Below are positions 44,431 to 56,407 of a stretch of 64,000 nucleotides of DNA, piece by piece. The DNA lies in the NCBI GenBank assembly GCA_963965975.1, contig OZ014412.1, forward strand, positions 8,060,708-8,124,707, read 5' to 3'. This stretch comes from Xestospongia bergquistia. Taxonomy: Eukaryota; Porifera; Demospongiae; Haplosclerida; Petrosiidae. The notes under the pieces are model-generated. The model did no database searches. It saw only the letters and a list, made by a program, of their open reading frames with translations, and had not been told where the DNA came from. The position numbers and the translations under genes are program-made. The first letter of the stretch is position 1. Each line of letters starts with the position of its first letter.

Positions 44431-47310
44431 ATGAATTTTTTCCTACTTTGTGTGCTGCTACTGTTTAGACTAATAGGTAAGATCTTGGTATCACAGACTA
44501 TGTTGTATTCTTTTACTTTTATAGAATGTCAAGTCATTAATCTTGACTGTGGCATAGCAGACTCTTTGTGTCCATCAGCTCATCATCATGTTGTGTTGAG
44601 ATGTAAGACAGCACATCGTTATCTGGTGTGGCATATTAATAATCAAGACATTGAATTTACATCTTCTAATGATGTTAACAAGACTAAGACTAGTACTAAT
44701 GGTCTGTTTCTGGCAACACTTGTTGCTAATATTAAAAATGCCCCAATGATTTCTACCTTAAGTTTTAACTCCAGTCTTGTGTCTTTAAAAACTGTCATAG
44801 AATGTATTGATAATGCTGCCAATAATGGTATTCGGCAATGTCAAACAATGCTTGCTGGTAAGTAAAACAACAATAAAGCACAAAAACACTTTTGTATTTG
44901 ATTAGTATGCTATTTCTGATAGTATTTTTATTTTTTTCAAGTCACTTTGTCTTTCAAGTTGTTTGACAAAGTGATAGTTTAAAATATTGTAGCCACAGAG
45001 CCTAAATTGATCATTTATTATTCTGTTTCCTCATAGAACCTTCAGGAATCCCCACAAATTTGACACTGCAACAGCAACATCAAGATTCTTCAACGATTAC
45101 ATTGTTGTGGTCAACTCCTATCACAACCAATAGTTTGTTGATCAACTATTATATAATCAAATTAATCAATGATTCAATGAACAATACCTGGACAACAAAC
45201 TTGACAGAGATAACTATCAATGGGCTGAAAAAAGGTGTGGTCTATCAAGTCAGTGTGAAAGCTGTTACATGTTATGGCAGTCTATTAGGAAATGAGTCTT
45301 TAATATTAGTACAATTGACAAGTAAGAGATTTACAATAAGTATAAGAGTGATTGTTCTTTTGGTATGAATTTATTAAATTTTTTTAAATTGTTTCAGTTG
45401 TAGTGTTATTTTATACAAGTGGTCACTATAATACACAACAAACTTCTTAGAATTACACTAACTATTGTTTTCACCATCATTATGACACACATTGAAAAAC
45501 AAACATTAATTGTGTGCCAACTATAACATTATTTTACAAATTTTCATTGAAAATATGTTTCTTTTAATACAAAATAACTCTATAACAAAGGACACAATTA
45601 ATGTTTTCTTAGTCACTTTCTTAGTATCAGTTGTTTAAACAAATATGTGATTATGATCAACTTAATAGTATTCACGAACATCATCTACCACTTTATCATA
45701 TTACAGATGACCCATCACCATCTGCTTCATTCACATCCACTTCGTCAACTGTGGTGCTTTCTCCTTCATCATCAACTTTGTATTCACAAACAATTACCTC
45801 ATTAGCCAATTCTAGTCCAACCAGTATTACTACTGGACTACATACTAGTACTGTCATTAGTACTGAAACTAATAAAGGTATCATTGTTATTAACTGTAGA
45901 GTTATGAGTAACAGAGGTGTATGTTTAGCTACAGTAAATTTGATATGTCAAATGACCTATCTACTCAAGATCAGTTTCTATATAGAGCATGTTTGCATAT
46001 GTTTTCTAAAGTGTGTTAGTTGTTTTATATAACAGTATATAGGCACATGTGTATATTGTAAATGTATCTTTAACTAGTGTGTAATGCTTGGTAACTTTTA
46101 CTAGCACTTAAAAGTTATTAATGATATTCTTATATCATTAGAGGTCCAATCAACTCTAACACCAATATCTCCAACTGTCTTAACACAAGAGACAACAAAC
46201 CCTACAATAAACACATCAAATGACTCTGGTTAGTTTATATTGATGGTTTTGAACAAACAAATAATTCTTTCTTGTAGACTCAATATTATAGATTAGATTA
46301 GTGTACTTGACTAGTATTCTTAGTATCAATTGTTTAAACAAATATGTGATTATGATCAACTTAATAGTATTCATGAACATCATCTATCACTTTGTCATAT
46401 TACAGATGACCCATCACCATCTGTTTCATTCACATCCACTCAGTCAACTGTGGTGCTTTCTACTTCATCATCAACTTTGTATTCACAAACAATTACCTCA
46501 TTAGCCAATTCTAGTCCAACCAGTATTACTACTAGACTACATACTAGTACTGTCATTAGTACTGAAACTAATACAGGTATCATTGTTATTAACTGTATAG
46601 ATATGAGTAACAGAGGTGTATGTTTAGCTACAGTAAATTTGATATGTCAAATGACCTATCTACTCAAGATCAGTTTCTATATAGAGCATGTTTGCATATG
46701 TTTTCTAAAGTGTGTTAGTTGTTTTATATAACAGTATATAGGCACATGTGTATATTGTAAATGTATCTTTAACTAGTGTGTAATGCTTGGTAACTTTTAC
46801 TAGCACTTAATGTTATTAATGATATTCTTATATCATTAGAGGTTCAATCAACTCTAACACCAATATTTACAACTGTCTCAACACAAGAGACAACAAACCC
46901 TACAATAAACACATCAGATGACTCTGGTTAGTTTATATTGATAGTATTGAACAAACAAATAATTCTTTCTTGTAGACTCAATATTATGGACAATGCTTAT
47001 AATAAGTGGAACAATAGGAGCATTTATTACACTTTTCCTATTATCTATTGTTAGTTTGTCTGTATCCATTATATGTTTGTTACAAAAAGCCAGAAGAACT
47101 CCACCTACTAAACGTGTCATCGAAACGTCTTCTCCTCCACCACCTTTGACCTTTAGTCAAGAAGTGACTCATTCAACAGAGCCAATGACTGATATTAAAT
47201 TATGTAAAAATCCATGTTTTAAAGATCCTTATCAAGTGGAGGACTATTATCCTGTAATTTTAAACATACCTAAGCTAGCAATAGGTAATAGTAGAACAGA
47301 ATTGGTTTAA
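44431..47310 (+). CDS. G3: Ig-FN3-duplicated stalk-TM receptor with a stop-bearing exon
   Basis: Exons: 44431-44476, 44525-44857, 45037-45321, 45707-45877, 46142-46228, then a second set 46406-46576, 46840-46926, 46976-47310. If all are joined the protein is 504 residues with a doubled Ser/Thr stalk. All joins are phase 1. After the first stalk pair there is a truncated start of the membrane exon with a good acceptor (46278), encoding D-S-I-L and then TAG at 46289-46291. Using it would give a protein without a membrane segment, that is, a soluble receptor. The Ig loop reads NDVNKTKTSTNGLFLATL and the usual TVSTQE has become TVLTQE in the first stalk. It converges with H3. Confidence 0.75.
45707..46291 (+). 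repeat. First copy of the duplicated stalk exon block in G3
   Basis: This block (stalk exon, second stalk exon, start of the membrane exon) is repeated at 46292-46988. The second copy retains a TTAGATTAGTGTACTTGACTAGTAT-like piece missing upstream of the first copy, so it came from another G gene by unequal exchange rather than by simple local doubling. Confidence 0.8.
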
Positions 47311-47490
47311 TAAACTCAATGTTTTTAATTAATTAACAGTTTATTACTTGTGTGATTAAATTGTTAAAAAAGGTAAACTTTTAAGGTATGTTATTAAATA
47401 TAAAATAAAGACTCTGTTTGTCAACAGACCTAAAATGAACTCAAAAATCAAAATTTTTAACAAGAGACATACTTTAAGGATTTGTCTTGT

Positions 47491-48519
47491 TTAGTTTAGG
47501 ATTACAATGAACAATGCCAGGACTATAAGAATCAACACAGCAGATTTATCTAAGGAACAATATAAATTAATTATATAGTATATATATTTTGTATCTTGAT
47601 TACTTACTTATAGCACTGCAGTTTATTACAACAGAAGGTGGGGTTGATGGAGCTGGTGTTTTGTCATCTTTGTCATCTTCTATAAGAATCTTAATACTTT
47701 TTGATGGCTTACTTTCACCATTACAGTTTACTGCTATTACAATAGCATTATATTCATCAGGTTTAAGACCCATGAGTATGACAGAATTTGATCCAATTCT
47801 TTCCAAAGTCTTAAAAATCTTACCAGAATTTGACAATAAGACTTTGTAATAGTCTACACAAGAGTTATCTGATATCCACGTAAGCAGTGGTTCTTTGCAA
47901 ATGGTTACTGCTACATTGCGAGGAGCAATTGGTATTTCTTTGATAATAAAGAAGTTAAGAAAAGTTTAACTTATTGTCTTACTTTTAAGTTTAACTTGAC
48001 AATTTTTATTAAATGAGTCTGATTGTGGCTGAAGACAAGTCACATTGATAGTGTTATTCTTGTCCACTGGGTTCAACTTAAACTGTAGTTGACTGGTCAC
48101 CATTTGATTGATAGCTTTGTATACAAGTTTAGCTTGAACATTTTTCATAAAACAGGGACTTGATGAATTGTAGAGATCATTAACTTCATGGATATATCCC
48201 AAATTGATTTGGCATTGTGAGTTAATTAGCCATCCAATGCTATTTCCAGGGACAGTGCATTGAGCACTGATCTCCTGTCCAATGCAAACTTTTTGAAGTG
48301 ACTGACAGTTAAAGAGTGGTTGTTGTGTCCACCCACTTCCAAGTACTAAAGAGGAAATAATGAATATGGTATCATTCTTATGATTAGACACTTTTACAAT
48401 ATTCATATGATATATTGTTACACTATAAGGAGGCACTGATGATGTGTGTTTACCAAATCACACTGTACACATGATTGACACTTACAATTGAGTAGGAGAA
48501 TGATACAGCAATATTTCAT
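47491..48519 (-). CDS. H3: Ig-FN3-anchored protein
   Basis: Exons, 5' to 3': 48486-48519, 47983-48345, 47608-47937, 47491-47549; 261 residues. It is the most divergent H: ...SLQKVC, GNSIGWLI, NTINVTC in the Ig domain, SGKIFKTLERIGSNSVILMGLKPDEY in FN3, and a changed anchor (AVLILIVLALFIVILN). Its upstream flank also differs, with the TA tract lost. Confidence 0.8.
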
Positions 48520-48829
48520 GCTATTTTAGATATCTTTCTTTGATCAGTTCAACAATGTTGCCTTAAAAAATTTCAATATCAAGCACGTTTTTTTAGTAGA
48601 ACACAAGCTTGTCAATTTTATGAAACTAAACTTGATATACTGATAGATATATAGTCTTGAAGCATCCAATATTAGTAAAATCACCATATCCATCATCCAT
48701 AGCATGATTTTGCAATTGCAATGTTATTCATGTCAGACAGCACAGCAAATCCAAGTCAAAACAAGTTATGAATATAAACTTTTGTTGATTTTGTAAAAAG
48801 GGATCAAATAGGTTTTTCACTTCATTAAA

Positions 48830-49284
48830 TTCAAACAATGGGTCATATTGCTCCTTATCATGTGCCATTTGTTTCAAAATTACTTATTCAAACTGCATAC
48901 CATTGTTCATATTGTTCCTTAGTCTCCAACGAACCAGTGTTAGTAACACAATTGCAATTAAAACTTGATCAAAGTTTTGGATGGTACCACTGAAGATGAT
49001 CAAATTATATCAATGATACCTCTAATTGATCAATATCCTAACAGTATCATTTTCACATACCTTGCTATATATCAGGAATTATTATACACTATATAAACCT
49101 TGCAGCACAACTGAAAGCAGAGTACTAATAGTGGACAACCAGTATCTTTAACATGGAACACATTCTATGATAGTATTAACAACATTGTTGGATATGGTAC
49201 ATAATCTAAATAACTGATGTTACCTTTCATATTATTAGTACACAGTCTAATAACAAAATTTAACACTCTGATGTATTGATTTAG
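48830..49284 (+). pseudogene. Ruined F-type IgGFc segment, cassette 4
   Basis: It follows the same pattern as the segments at 37420-37850 and 42810-43240 (GHIAPYHVPF, CSYCSLVSNEPVLVTQL, SLTWNTFYDS), with more decay, including loss of the MDGQ start. Similarity ends abruptly at about 49285. Confidence 0.65.
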
Positions 49285-49457
49285 TTGGTCAAACAACCTG
49301 CAATATTACCATCATCATTTGGAATTATAGGATTAATATTAAGACCATCAGTTAGAACTATATCATGAGTAGTTGGAACTGTAACATTAGTAGCAGGACC
49401 ATTAGTTGTTAGACAAACATTAGTACTATCCAGTACTACATGAATAAACAATAGACT
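49285..49457 (-). pseudogene. Inverted stalk segment of an F-type pseudogene
   Basis: Reverse-complemented, this matches the stalk region at about 37855-38005 (and 43243-43390): STNV..., TNGPATNVTVPTTHDIVLTDGLNINPIIPNDD. It continues from the forward-oriented segment before it and joins directly to gene-D-like DNA after it, so both ends are rearrangement breakpoints. Confidence 0.7.
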
Positions 49458-50226
49458 TGTAATTTGTTAATAAATAATAATGATAGCTGTATTATATATA
49501 TTGAAATTTAAATCTCATGCACAGGTCAATTCCCTTACTTCATTCTATTGATGATAATACCATTCATAATACTCTTGATAATTAGTATTGTCTGTCTTGT
49601 TTGTGGCATCATAATCAAAAAGTGATGGAAAAAATTTTCTAACAAAGGTACTTATAAATAGAATTCTACAGTATACTCTACTCTCTATAATATGATCAGT
49701 CCATGAGTGGAAATAATATGTGCCATCTGACTAAAAATGACAGTATTATATGTAGATTAGAAAGCCATCTTTATAGAGTCAATAGACATGTAGATGACTT
49801 ATATAGTTTAACTACTGTGTTCTAACAGAGATGTTCACTTTTTTAGCAGGAGATGCTTATTATTCAAGGTGTAATGAAGCTGTATCACAAACACTACCAA
49901 CAAACATTAATTCAGTAATTTATGAAGAAATTGGCCGTGAGAGTACAATAATTTATGATAGAGTCAGGAAGATTACACTAGAATATCATCAAATCAATGA
50001 AACTACAAGAGACAACAAGATGGACAAGACAAGAAGGAACCTCTTGTGTCAATAACATTATTAATTATGATGAATACTCTACTAGTACTATTGGTATTGA
50101 ATCTTTTGCATATTCTACAAGTATAAATGTCACAGAAAATCCTGCATATTCTACCAGTGTCAATGTTATGTTTTTAAGAACCCTGGATGTTATACTCTGG
50201 GAGAGTCTTCTTATTAATTTTCCTTA
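49458..50226 (+). pseudogene. Broken copy of the gene D membrane and tail exons
   Basis: 49525-49649 matches the D membrane exon (GQFPYFILLMIIPFIIL) with a TGA in the basic stop-transfer stretch. The following intron and last exon (from about 49846) match D, keeping VIYEEI and IIYDRV, with LEYHQI for LEYDQI. A frame change follows RDNK, and only two NPxY-like units remain (ENPAYSTS). The array is thus much shorter than in D, perhaps nearer the ancestral state. Confidence 0.75.
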
Positions 50227-51263
50227 ACGACATTACTTTTTGTGTATTTTTTTAATTGTCTGTGATAATAGATTTCATTTAATTATAGCTAGTATGATAT
50301 ATCAAAATATTAAGAAAAATGAGAACAAGACTAATGTTGTATCTGTCATTCATCATAATATACAAACTGTCACAAAATAGTAAGTACATGCGGTAGTATC
50401 CTTGATGAGCTTGACTGTATATCCCTTCTCAATCTATCATCACTAATTATATTCATTCTTAAATAATCAATTGGATGAAGTGAATATGACAATAACCATA
50501 AGGACAGCTATTTCACATGACTATAATTTTATTAGCATTAATCTAATCACCATTTTGATTGTGTTCTAACTCAAAAAATTATAGAATAGAATTACTTCAC
50601 CTTGCATTGTTTAAATTACTTGCATATTTAGAGTTCAATAATAGAATTTGCCAGGAAAAAGACAAATAATGCTTTGTCATTTAAAACATAATGTACATGT
50701 TGCCCACAGTGTAGTAAAAATTCAGCAGTCTGATTTGTAAAATAAATAATTTCAAAGAAATAGCCATAAAATACTTCTATAAATTATGTTATTATTTTAT
50801 AATAATAATTTAATTTCCGGGAAATTCTTCTAATTTCGACAATGCAAGCAAGCAAGGATGTCATCACTGTGAGGTAGATGTGCTTGCTAACTGTCGATAT
50901 AAATCTTTGTCAAAGACAGTAAACTGTGTTTTAGGAGAAATCATATTAATAAAGACTAAACATAGCCAGAAGCTCCAGATCTGAGACAGTCGACCTCAGT
51001 AGACTTAGTTTCCTTAAAAAACTAGCATCTGTTAGAGCTCTAATTTCGTTAAAATTAATTATTCGAGTATTAATTTCCTCTAAAAAAATAATTTGGCGAA
51101 TTTTTAGACGTTATACGGTATACAACATTCATATCCTGCACTTTAAAAAATCACGAGTTACGCAAGCTATATATGTTGTTTACAAGCTGTTTACAAACAA
51201 AAGGTTGCATTGTTTTGTACTGACTTTAGTGTTTTCCTGTGACATTTTGTATAAATAAGGAAA
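50227..51263 (+). other. Upstream region of gene F
   Basis: No gene was seen. AT-rich, with an unusual segment at about 51030-51125 rich in TTAATT/AATTTCG words that may be a small repeat. The 5' UTR of F probably lies in the last 100 bases. Confidence 0.4.
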
Positions 51264-54200
51264 ATGAAGACCGTACTTTTAGCATCAATATTATATTGTG
51301 AGTTGTAAATACAATTAATATAATCAATTATTTTTATTACCTTAAAGTTTTAGTCGTTCGTGAAAATGCTGAGCTTGTTAAAGGGGATTTCTATATTGGA
51401 GCTATGCGGAATTATCGAGGATTTACTCAAAATCTTCTGCTGTATATTACAACTTCAAGCTCCTCAGATGTGAGCTACACTATTCAAAATTATACTGGTG
51501 TTATAACAACAGGAACTGTTACTAACATAAATCCAGCCAAAGTGAGTCTCCCAGTTTCCCTTGTTACCTTAGACAGCGACTACTCCAATCGTAAAAAGGG
51601 GATTTATATTTACTCAGCTGAACCTATTTCTGTATTGGTGGTCAATTATCGGTTATATACTGTTGGAGAATATATGGCTTACCCATTTCAAGAATATCCA
51701 ATAAATCAATACCAATATTATGCTGTGTCAACCGGAACACTAGCTATATTTGATAATGCATTGAGTGAGGTACTCCTTGTTGGAAATAAAGACAACACTA
51801 CAGTCACTATTATTCCAACTCAGACTATTACAGTCCCTCAAGATATTCAGAACCCAACGAGTCCCAATATAACAATAACTACAGGATCTCCATTCACTTT
51901 TACTCTTCACAGGATGCAAACATTTCTATTTGGAGCACCACTAGCTGATATCACTGGAACTAGTATAATATCAGATAAACCACTTACTGTAATTAGTGGT
52001 CATGAATGTGGTAATGTCCCAGATAACGTTGCAGCTTGTGAACATGTCACTGAGCAGATACCACCCACAGTAACATGGGGTAAACAATTCCTCCTTACTC
52101 CTTACGCTAATAGATCAAGGCAATACTACAGGATTATAGCATCTGAAAGTGAGAGTACACTAACATATAGATGCAGCTCTGACTCTGCAGTAACACTCTA
52201 TCTATCAAATCCTGGAGACTTTACTACATTCTTTTCAAACACATCGTATTGCTCCTTAGTTTCTGATAAACCAGTGCTAGTTATTCAATTAGGACCTGGC
52301 CATGTATTAGATGATATTGGTGATCCTGTCATGTCAACAGTACCTTCAATAAATCAATATTCTGAGAGTGTTACTTTCACATCTCCAACTATGTCAATGC
52401 ATGTCCTGAACATTGCTTCCACTACTAAAGACACAGTACTATTGGATGGACAACCAGTATCTCTAACATGGAACAACATCTATGATAGTGACAACAACAT
52501 TATGGGATATGGTGGACAAATACAAATAACTAACTTCACTTCTCATACTATTACTACAAAGTCTAATTCAAAATTTAGCATATTAGTGTATAGTTTTGAT
52601 TTTTCTACTGGTTATTCATATAGTGCTGGTGTAAGACAAACACAACTTGTTCAAAGTGAGCATAGTAGTGAAGTGTAATAATATATGTATCACTGTAAAA
52701 ATTGTTCCATTATTTAATTTTAACAACCAATTTGAAACTTTACATCAGAGGATTTCTATGGAATCTGTCCTTCATGTGAATTACTCATTACATAATTTGT
52801 TAGTATGTTATACTTAGTCTATTACAAAGCAACAAATATAGAGTGAGTAGTAATTCATATCAATTTTGGATTCCATAATATTCTACTTATGTAAACTACA
52901 AATAAATTGTTGAAATAACATATCAACTCTTCTATTACTCATTTATATATATACTTGTATAGATCCACTACAAATTCGACCTTCATATGGACATATTTTT
53001 GGAGGAGTACCTGTGTTAGTCTCTGGGCCTTATTTTAAACAAAACAGTAAAATTAAAGTGTCATTTGATGACACTATTGTTAACTGTACTTATGTCAATA
53101 TTGATGATGCACTCTGTATATCTCCTTTTTTTACCAAAACTGGAAGAGTAACAATTATGCTGCATTACGATACACATATATATGATAAAACAACAGTCTT
53201 TTATTCAAGTGAGTTAATGAGCTCATAATTATAAGTTACTGAGAAATTGTACTTATTTTTAGATCGTGTTGAACATGACAGTCATACACGTGTTCGTATT
53301 AACTCTGATGAGCCTCTAATTCATGTGGGAGATAAAATCCCATTAGCTTGGTTACCAGTATCTCTGACTAAACCATTACAAGATGTTATTGCCCCCTTAG
53401 ATCTACTTGTTGACATTAAGTTACATATCTTCCATATATCTAATGATGTCCCTACATTAGAACAAGTGACCACACTAGACAGTGATGTAACTAATACTGG
53501 GTCAGCTACTGTCACAGTACCTATTATATCTCACTCCAGTAATCAATCTGTTTATAGTGCTGTTATTTCCATTGAAGCTAAAGGGAGTGATCCTCAGAAT
53601 TCTACATTATTTGATAAAGCAGAAGGGACAGTCACTCAATGGACAGATATAATATGGATAGTATCAACCAATAAACAATCTAGTGGTACTAAACTATGGT
53701 CTGCATGTAAAGCATGGTCTATCAGTGAACCAACTAGTATTGGTCAACAACTATTAGATAATGTCCGTTCTGATTTCCCATGTCCACCCACTATTGGTCA
53801 AGCTAGAACTATCAACAGTGGACTTATTGAAGATACAAATATAAAATTGCTTGGATTTTTTCATCCTAAAGCCTTCAAATGTTTTTATCAAAGGACCATT
53901 ACAAGGTAATATAATTCATATACTGAGACAACAATGATTATATGTTCAAAATATGAATATTATTATTATGACTATCTCCTTATCAATCACATCACATCAC
54001 ACATCACATGCAGGTCTAATGAAGGATCAGGTAATGAATGTTGCTATGGCAATGATGGAAATCTGATAGTGGGACCAACCAGTGGAGGATCAGTGGATAA
54101 AGTATCTACTGTTGGAAATAGTGGAGTAAATTATTTGCATAACCTAATCAAACATCAGTTTGAGGATGTTCTGCCATTAATTTTCTGTTGTAAAGGAACA

Positions 54201-55802
54201 CAAACTAGTTGTGATATTTATTATAAAAGACGCCCTTCAGATGATGGATCAGCATTTTCTCCTCCTGTTCCAGGTAGGTTATATTTTTCAAAGATTACTT
54301 TCTCATTAATACTATAGCTTGTGTAATTTATAATAATTTGTCATTCATTAGCTATCATAATTGGTGATCCACATATTGTGACTCTTGATCTTTACAAGTA
54401 CACATTTAATGGAAAGGGAGAGTTTGTTCTCATTGAGACAAATGATCATTCATTTACACTTCAAGGGAGAATGGTTGAAGTTAAAACTTCATTGGGAAGT
54501 CTTGCAGATGCTACTGTCTTCTCAGCTTGTGTAGCCAAAGAAAAGACCTCAAGTACAGTTCAGTTTGAAATAGAAACAGTTGACAATATCACTTCTGTGA
54601 TCACTCTTGTCAATGGAGAAAGAGCTAACTTTGATGAGTTGAAAAGTCAAGAATTTGAAAATGTGACCATCATTGACTCTGGTAACAACACACTCAGTGC
54701 CACATTCTCAAGTGGTGCAGTCCTACGAGTACAAGAACAAAATGGTTTTATATCTGTCCTTATTGTTAGCCTCCCAGAAAGTTATCAAAGCAAAACTCAA
54801 GGATTAATGGGTCCATATAATGGTGATAAAACAGATGACCTTACTCCAAGGGGAAATGGAACAAAACTACTATTGAATTCTACTATAAAGGAAATACATG
54901 AAAACTTTGGAGTCACATGTAAGTCAAGCTTAATGCTTTTTTTAATTTGCAATTTTTTTCGTTTTTTGTTTTCAGGGATCATTGATAATCCAAGTGATAG
55001 TTTGTTTACATATCATTTTGGACAAAGCTGGTCTACATACTATTATCCATCATTCATTCCTGTGTATAAACCTTCCTTTTCTGATACTGCCTTGAAAGAG
55101 AAGGCTGATCAGATTTGTGGTGATGATGTGTTTTGTAAATTTGATATAGCGACTACTGAAAGAATTGAGATTGGAGAGGCTACATATCGAGGAGGACAGG
55201 AACTTGAAAAACTAGTTAATTTATCCAAACCAAGTAAGTAATTAACACTCATTCACTCTATTGACTTCTATCTCATTCATAGTAAGTTGTAATCCATCCT
55301 GTGTTCATGGTGCTTGTGTGGATACTAATGTGTGTGCTTGTGGAGAAGATTATGAAGGAGACACTTGTGATACTACTGGTAATGATATATATATCTATGT
55401 AATATATGTAATCACAATTTGTTAACAGTATATTTACCCTGTGATCAAAACCCTTGTAATGGTGGTACATGTCAATATCATGCTGGTAGTTATATTTGTC
55501 ATTGTCTACCTGGTTTTACTGGAGTATTCTGTGAGGACAAATTACCATCAAGTAGTAAGTACATACATGAATATTATGTATTTGATTAATTTTAAACTCT
55601 TATAGTTCAAAGTAATAATCTTGGTGTTATTGTTGGAGTTGGAGTAGGTCTGGGAGTGCCACTATTTGTAATAGTGATAGCTGTTATAGCAATAGTTCTG
55701 GTACTTTTTTTACAACGGAAGAAGAAACTTTCAAAAACAAATGAAAAAGTCTCTGACGATAATACTTATGAAGAAATGGATATGACAAATATTAATAAAT
55801 AG
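51264..55802 (+). CDS. Receptor F: IgGFc-like-IPT-Ig-AMOP-VWD-EGFx2-TM-YEEM tail
   Basis: Exons: 51264-51297, 51354-52655, 52963-53208, 53263-53905, 54014-54273, 54352-54918, 54976-55233, 55283-55378, 55429-55554, 55606-55802; 1242 residues, open throughout. Signal peptide [13 protein letters not shown]. IgGFc-like domain to residue 445 ([30 protein letters not shown]), IPT to 527, Ig-like spacer and AMOP ([21 protein letters not shown]) to 828, VWD ([20 protein letters not shown]) to 1017, MUC4-like segment to 1103, two EGFs, a transmembrane segment ([19 protein letters not shown]) and a short tail with TYEEMDM. YEEM fits the YxxM pattern bound by PI3-kinase p85 SH2 domains. The VWD exon uses an acceptor about 35 bases downstream of the one in D. 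It is the only whole member of the cassette's large gene and precedes G4. Confidence 0.88.
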
Positions 55803-56230
55803 GAAGTGCTGATGTATACATAGTAACAATACTAGTATAACTGTATTGTTTGTAGCTGTTATATATATAGTTGACTACATAGTGTATAGTATTTTCTGAT
55901 ATTTTGTAGTTTTTAGCTGTTTTTGTTAATATTTTTTTGTTGCTGAACCAATTATATATATATTTATCCTCATTTTAGTTTAGTATGTGAAACAATTAGA
56001 ACAACACTCTTAAACATATAATGTGATCACTTGTTCTGGAAATTCCATAATGCAAATCAAACAGACTAGAAGAATAGATTGAGAGCTATTATTTGAAGTA
56101 TTTGTCACAAACAAAGTACTTTATACTGGTATTATAATATCAGTTAGGTATATAATTTAGTTCACATTCCTAAAACTCACATTACATCATAGATTGGAAA
56201 CACTTCAGTTTACATTTCCTGTTTTGATAA

Positions 56231-56247
56231 CTCTTTCACTGAAAGAG
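56231..56247. promoter_or_regulatory. Palindromic GAS-like site upstream of G4
   Basis: Exact copy of the 17-base palindrome, about 160 bases before the start codon. Confidence 0.4.
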
Positions 56248-56407
56248 GTGGGTTCAGTTCAGGACAAGGCTACAACAACTCTGAATGAAGTGTAGGAAGT
56301 AGGTGGAGTTCTAAAAAGAACTGTTTGTGTACAGTAAAAGGACAACAATGAGTTAAATATCATCATTTAGAGAGAGAGAGAAACTAGTATAAGACTGTGT
56401 TTAAACT

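Noticed and set aside
45696-45884. Minus-strand open frame opposite the Ser/Thr stalk exon, also at 62829-63017
   Set aside because: Antisense of a low-complexity coding exon; acidic low-complexity translation with no start context.
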